NCBI GenBank assembly: GCA_003567055.1
Contig: PXAW01000386.1
Coordinates: 1-9,125, forward strand
DNA from: Hyphomicrobiales bacterium
GTDB taxonomy: Bacteria > Pseudomonadota > Alphaproteobacteria > Rhizobiales > Beijerinckiaceae
DNA: 9,125 bases
Reading direction: 5' to 3'
A model generated the notes under the pieces. The model was not told the origin of the DNA and did no database searches. It saw nothing but the letters and a program-made list of their open reading frames with translations. The position numbers were made by a program, and so were the translations under genes. Within the stretch, counting starts at the first letter, position 1. Each line of letters starts with the position of its first letter. Shown piece by piece: positions 6,230 to 9,125 of the stretch.

Positions 6230-6583
6230 ATGGCGGGTTTCATCAAGGCGCTCATCCTCGTGCCAGTGGGGTTCGTGATCATCCTGCTCGCCATCGCGAA
6301 TCGTGCGCCGATCACCATCTCCTTCGATCCCTTCTCCGAAGCCGACCCGCTCATGGCGGTTTCCGCACCGCTCTGGCTGGTGCTGTTCGTCGCGCTGGCC
6401 ATCGGCGTGCTGATCGGTGGCGTCGCGGCCTGGCTGGTCCAGGGCAAGCACCGCAAGCTTGAACGGCAATACAAGCGCGAATGCGATTCGCTGCGCAAGG
6501 AGGTCGAGAGCGCGCGCGAATCGGCGCGCGCAGGCACGGCTGCACTGTCCGGCCCGGGCGAGCGCAGCCCGGCACGATCCTGA
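6230..6583 (+). CDS. LapA-domain (DUF1049) small inner-membrane protein
   Basis: The 117-residue product has the LapA/DUF1049 layout. A first transmembrane helix spans about residues 4-23 (ALILVPVGFVIILLAIANRA). A short polar loop with the family-typical NRAPITISFDP follows, then a second helix at about 47-70 (WLVLFVALAIGVLIGGVAAW). A charged segment likely to be coiled-coil (about 73-98, KHRKLERQYKRECDSLRKEV) and a disordered tail close the protein. In E. coli, LapA works with LapB in lipopolysaccharide assembly and control of LpxC. Whether the alphaproteobacterial relatives do the same is not established, so I give no symbol. The ATG at 6230 is preceded only by a distant AGGGA (6214-6218). 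In many alphaproteobacteria this gene directly follows ihfB and precedes trpF. Here a convergent gene follows instead. Confidence 0.85.
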   Translation: MAGFIKALILVPVGFVIILLAIANRAPITISFDPFSEADPLMAVSAPLWLVLFVALAIGVLIGGVAAWLVQGKHRKLERQYKRECDSLRKEVESARESARAGTAALSGPGERSPARS

Positions 6584-6585
6584 GA

Positions 6586-6662
6586 GGCCTGCCTATCGGC
6601 GCCGGGTCGGGGCGATAGCGCGCATTCGGCGAAATGCGTGCGGGTATTTCGCAGGCCGATAG
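6586..6662. terminator. Structured region between convergent genes, candidate bidirectional terminator
   Basis: The 81-base gap between the lapA-type gene (ends 6583) and the convergent VOC gene (ends 6665) holds several inverted repeats. GCGAAATGC (6629-6637) pairs with GTATTTCGC (6644-6652), nine pairs with one G-T and a six-base loop. GGCCTGC (6586-6592) pairs with GCAGGCC (6651-6657). CTATCGGC (6593-6600) pairs with GCCGATAG (6655-6662). CTATCG (6593-6598) can instead pair with CGATAG (6613-6618). Some of these are mutually exclusive. No U-tract follows on either strand, so intrinsic termination is unproven, but position between converging genes favours a transcript-end role. Confidence 0.45.
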
Positions 6663-6664
6663 CG

Positions 6665-7543
6665 TCAGCGCGATCCGGTTGGCTTCAGGCCCAGATACGT
6701 GCCCCAGGGATCGGCTATCGTCACCATTGCGTCGCCGCGTGCGACATGCAGTCCGGCGCGCCCGGAATCGTCGATGATGCGGGCGAAATCATCGGCCTCG
6801 CGCACCGCGATGTCCACGCGGGCAAGCCCCGCAGTATTCTCGCTGCGACGGCCGGCGCCCTTGCTGTTCCAGGTATTGCCGGCCAGTTGGTGGTGATACC
6901 CGCCGCTGCCGTAGAAGCTCGCCCCCGGATACCGTGCCGAAACGTCGAAGCCGATGATATCCCGATAGAAGGCGTCGGCCTGCACCGTATCGCCCACCTG
7001 GAGATGCACATGGCCGATCACGCCTTCTGCGGGAAAGCCTTCCCAGACGCTATCGCCGGCGCCGGCTCGAAGCTCGTCGAGGTCGAGTGCAAGGGTTGCC
7101 ATGCGCACTTCGCCTGACGCGGTCTGCCATTCTCTCGCCGGGCGATCCGCATAGATCTCGATGCCGTTGCCTTCGGGGTCGGCGAGGTAGAGCGCCTCGC
7201 TGACGATGTGGTCCGAGGCGCCCTGAAGCCTGATGCCGGAGCGCATTGCATGGGCGAGCCAGCGACCGAGATCCGCCCTGCCGGGCAAGAGGAAGGCGGT
7301 ATGAAAGAGACCCGCTTCGCGCGGGTTGAGCGAATCGAGGGCCGGATCGCCGTCGAGAATCAGCAAGGGTTGCCCGTTGATGCCGAGCGTTACGCGGGCC
7401 TTGTCGGATTCGATTACGGTGAGGCCGAGAATCCGCAGATAGAACTCCGCAATTGCTGCGAGGTCTCGCACCCTGAGGGTGACCGTCTCGATGCGAAGCG
7501 GCGCGGTACGCACCCCGAAATTGCCGCTGGCGGTCGTATCCAT
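6665..7543 (-). CDS. VOC superfamily protein, CatE-like (two glyoxalase/extradiol dioxygenase domains)
   Basis: This is a 292-residue protein with two VOC domains. The first (about 16-135) is seen in ETVTLRVRDL, FYLRILGL, GLFHTAFLLPGRADL, GASDHIVSEALYLADPEGNG and IEIYADRP. The second (about 174-288) has GHVHLQVGD, FYRDIIGFDV, GGYHHQLAGNTW and DPWGTYLGLKP. This layout matches the B. subtilis CatE (YfiE) type, named as catechol 2,3-dioxygenase relatives. The usual metal triad is incomplete. In domain 1, H81 and E129 are present, but the first-strand His position appears to be T20. In domain 2, H178/H180 and H217/H218 are present, but no His or Glu is seen in the last module. Substrate and activity are therefore unknown. 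The ATG at 7543 has an excellent GGGAGGG (complement of 7551-7557) seven bases upstream. It is convergent to the lapA-type gene and not obviously in an operon. Confidence 0.85.
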   Translation of the reverse strand: MDTTASGNFGVRTAPLRIETVTLRVRDLAAIAEFYLRILGLTVIESDKARVTLGINGQPLLILDGDPALDSLNPREAGLFHTAFLLPGRADLGRWLAHAMRSGIRLQGASDHIVSEALYLADPEGNGIEIYADRPAREWQTASGEVRMATLALDLDELRAGAGDSVWEGFPAEGVIGHVHLQVGDTVQADAFYRDIIGFDVSARYPGASFYGSGGYHHQLAGNTWNSKGAGRRSENTAGLARVDIAVREADDFARIIDDSGRAGLHVARGDAMVTIADPWGTYLGLKPTGSR

Positions 7544-7783
7544 GGCCGTTCCCTCCCAATCTCCGACCGGTTGCGGGCGATGAACGCGATCTGCTGCGCG
7601 AAATCCTCAGCCACATGCCGCCACGTCGCGCGATCCGCCCATGGCCGGCTATCGGACGGCGGATGCCGATGACACTGGAGGAATCGTCGCCGAAAGGCAA
7701 AAGTTCCGGGGCCTGACCGGGGTGTCGCCGGCATTCCCTGCATCAGAGCAATCGTTCAGCGATAGAGCCGTTGGGGACTGGTG

Positions 7784-7803
7784 GCCAGGGGCGGCCCGCT
7801 GGC
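7784..7803 (-). terminator. Hairpin downstream of the first acetyltransferase gene
   Basis: GCCAG (7784-7788) and CTGGC (7799-7803), extended by two further G-C pairs after one mismatch, form a short stem-loop 27 bases beyond the stop of the gene at 7831-8388. No T-run follows on the minus strand, so this is a weak terminator candidate. The rest of the 287-base gap (7544-7830) shows no gene I can support. Confidence 0.25.
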
Positions 7804-7830
7804 GGATAACGACCCGGTATCCGTGATGCG

Positions 7831-8388
7831 TCACCCGGGCGGTATTTTGCCCGCAGAGCCTTGCAGTGCGTCCCGCGCCGTCATCATGAAGGAAAGATAC
7901 GCAACGCCGAACTTCTCAACCCGGCCCTGATCCGTCATGCCGATCCTGGTCGCAACTCCGATCGAACGCATATTCCTGGCATCGATCTCCGCGACCACCC
8001 GCTCCAGCCCGACCGCTTGAAAAGCATGCGCAAGAACCGGTGCCGTGGCCTCGGTCGCATAGCCTTTTCCCCATGCCGCCCTGACGAATCGCCATCCGAT
8101 TTCGATCTCCGGATCGATCCCCTCGCAGGGAATCAGGAGGATCCAGCCCAGAAAGCAATCGGGTTGTTCGCGGGTGGCGACCGACCAATATCCGAGCCCC
8201 GGTCCGAAATCGGTCTCGATGCGCGCGCGCACGAAAGCCTCGTGGCGATCCGGGTCGGCCCATGGCCCGGAAATATGGCGTGTGACCTCCGGATCACGAT
8301 CCATCGCGAGGCATGCCGGCAGGTCAAGGCGTGTGCGCGGTCTCACGACAAGACGTTTCGCGTGGAATGTCGGAAGTTCCTTGGTCAT
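7831..8388 (-). CDS. GNAT family N-acetyltransferase (RimJ/RimL-type, Acetyltransf_3)
   Basis: The 185-residue product is predicted to transfer an acetyl group from acetyl-CoA to an amine. The start TFHAKRLVVRPRTRLDLP is typical of the RimJ/RimL branch (family consensus: T-x-RL-x-LR). The beta-4 strand PEIEIGWRFVRAAWGKGYAT (93-112) carries the acetyl-CoA pyrophosphate loop R103-x-x-x-x-G108-x-G/A. VVAEIDARNMRSIGVATRIGM (131-151) is motif B, with the Asn and Ser commonly seen there. Relatives modify ribosomal protein N-termini, antibiotics or small molecules, and nothing here indicates the substrate. The ATG at 8388 gives the family N-terminus, although the Shine-Dalgarno is weak (GCGAG). The 200 bases upstream hold the unusual CTGACGG dyads described separately, which may regulate it. 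It appears monocistronic. Confidence 0.88.
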   Translation of the reverse strand: MTKELPTFHAKRLVVRPRTRLDLPACLAMDRDPEVTRHISGPWADPDRHEAFVRARIETDFGPGLGYWSVATREQPDCFLGWILLIPCEGIDPEIEIGWRFVRAAWGKGYATEATAPVLAHAFQAVGLERVVAEIDARNMRSIGVATRIGMTDQGRVEKFGVAYLSFMMTARDALQGSAGKIPPG

Positions 8389-8436
8389 CGCTCGCTTGCA
8401 TTGCCGGGACGCGAGGGCAGGGCTGGTCCCTAGAGT

Positions 8437-8523
8437 ATCATTCCGTCAGGTGGATACCGGCTGACGGAAAAAATGATGCGTCGAACAATAACTGAGAGCG
8501 CCCGGCCTGACTCCGTCAGGTCG
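8437..8523. repeat. Cluster of CTGACGG-type inverted and direct repeats
   Basis: Dyad 1 is CCGTCAG (8443-8449), 11 bases, CTGACGG (8461-8467). Its arms extend to ATCATTCCGTCAG (8437-8449) and, after a four-A insertion, AATGAT (8472-8477). Dyad 2 is CGGCCTGAC (8503-8511), TCC, GTCAGGTCG (8515-8523), nine pairs with one G-T. TCCGTCAGGT occurs as a perfect 10-base direct repeat at 8442-8451 and 8512-8521, exactly 70 bases apart. The cluster lies between two minus-strand acetyltransferase genes, 49 bases upstream of the start of the downstream one. It could be an operator, an RNA structure at the end of the upstream transcript, or the remnant of a small repeat element. Confidence 0.65.
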
Positions 8524-8588
8524 GAACGCGCTCCAGCATTGCGCGACAATACGCGCGAGGCGCCGTGAATGCGATCAGGAAAGGAGGA

Positions 8589-9125
8589 TCAAAACCGCAG
8601 CGCCTTGCGCTGCCGCCCGTCCGCGTCGAAATTCTCCGGCGACAGCCAGTCGTCGTAGATCGGTTCAAGGCGCTGCCAATCCAGGTCCGTCATCGCGAAC
8701 CAGGCGGTATCCCGGTTGGCGCCCTTCACCACCATATGCTGGCGAAACAGACCTTCCGGCGTGAAGCCGAAGCGTTGCGCCGCCCGTTTGGACGGCAGGT
8801 TCCGATCGTCGCATTTCCATTCGAACCGGCGATATCCCAGGCCGAAGGCATAATCGGCAAAGAGATAGAGCGCTTCGGTCGCCATGCGCGTGCGTTGCAG
8901 GGCCGGCCCCCACATGATGCTGCCGATCTCGATGACGCCGTGGGTCGTGTCGATCCGCATCAAGGCCTGCCGCCCCTCGGCGCGCCCCGTCGCCTTGTCG
9001 ATCACCGCGAAGAACAGCGGATCCGCTTTGGCGCATGCGGCCTCGACCCAGCTCGCCATGGCGGCGCGATCCGCAGGCGGTGTCTCGAACAACCAGCGAA
9101 ACCGCTCATCCGCTCCGGGCGCCGA
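8589..9125 (-). CDS. GNAT family N-acetyltransferase (RimJ/RimL-type), N-terminus beyond the window
   Basis: The C-terminal part of an acetyl-CoA-dependent acetyltransferase is visible, about 178 residues. It shows FFAVIDKATGRAEGRQALMR (beta hairpin) and GVIEIGSIMWGPALQRTRMA with the CoA-binding R-x-x-x-A loop. It also shows FGLGYRRFEWKCDDRNLPSK, RAAQRFGFTPEGLFRQHMVV and the family ending DTAWFAMTDLDW. The frame stays open to the window edge, reading ...SAPGADERFRWLFETPPADRAA. A start at 9092 would need TTG and would drop the conserved RWLFETPP segment, so I treat the gene as truncated by the window. It belongs to a different subgroup from the acetyltransferase at 7831-8388 and is not a tandem duplicate by eye. 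The substrate is unknown. The stop is followed by about 65 bases and then the dyad cluster. Confidence 0.88.
   Translation of the reverse strand, partial: SAPGADERFRWLFETPPADRAAMASWVEAACAKADPLFFAVIDKATGRAEGRQALMRIDTTHGVIEIGSIMWGPALQRTRMATEALYLFADYAFGLGYRRFEWKCDDRNLPSKRAAQRFGFTPEGLFRQHMVVKGANRDTAWFAMTDLDWQRLEPIYDDWLSPENFDADGRQRKALRF

Noticed and set aside
6638..7117. A 159-codon + strand open frame opposite the VOC gene
   Set aside because: It is antisense to a gene with good VOC motifs and a strong ribosome site, and its translation resembles nothing known.
7641..7834. Two 61-codon frames, one per strand, in the gap at 7544-7830
   Set aside because: Both are short, have no ribosome binding site or recognisable motif, and overlap each other. 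Neither can be supported as a gene.
8432..8442. Minus-strand GATACT as the -10 of the acetyltransferase promoter
   Set aside because: It matches only four of six positions, and the sequence 17 bases upstream (AGCCGG) is not a -35.
8582..8588. Strong AGGAGG on the + strand near 8582-8587
   Set aside because: No start codon follows at a usable distance, and the downstream + strand is antisense to an acetyltransferase gene.
9090..9092. TTG at 9092 as the start of the last acetyltransferase
   Set aside because: The frame stays open to the window edge and the upstream residues RWLFETPP look like family sequence, so the gene is more likely cut by the window.

Overview
This looks like a piece of a GC-rich alphaproteobacterial chromosome. 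The evidence is the gene content: a cheA-cheW-cheY-cheB-cheR cluster whose CheA carries a C-terminal receiver domain, followed by the short alphaproteobacterial form of sppA, ihfB and a LapA/DUF1049 gene. Codon third positions are strongly GC and there are no signs of foreign DNA. I cannot name the genus. No RNA gene, insertion sequence, CRISPR array or phage gene is visible.

Region 1 (1-4693, + strand) is the downstream part of a chemotaxis operon. It holds the 3' part of cheA (nucleotide-binding pocket, two CheW-like domains, receiver), then complete cheW, cheY, cheB and cheR. cheA/cheW and cheB/cheR overlap, which implies translational coupling. CheA phosphorylates CheY (motor output) and CheB (adaptation). 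CheW couples CheA to receptors, and CheR and CheB methylate and demethylate receptor glutamates. The cluster is complete and conventional apart from the CheA architecture and an unusually long, repeat-bearing CheB linker.

Region 2 (4694-6583, + strand) is a housekeeping block: a candidate sigma70-type promoter, sppA (membrane-anchored S49 peptidase), ihfB (IHF beta subunit) and a small two-helix LapA-domain membrane protein. A short AT-rich patch holding a near-consensus IHF site lies directly before the ihfB start codon. It is the most interesting regulatory hint in the window.

Region 3 (6584-9125, - strand) holds three monocistronic-looking genes convergent to lapA: a two-domain VOC (CatE-like) protein and two GNAT acetyltransferases of the RimJ/RimL type, the last cut by the window edge. 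The 200-bp gap between the acetyltransferases contains a cluster of CTGACGG-type dyads that no gene explains. The 287-bp gap at 7544-7830 has no convincing gene, though part of it looks coding-like on the minus strand.

No clearly new biological system was found. The findings below are local regulatory or structural oddities in otherwise recognisable genes.
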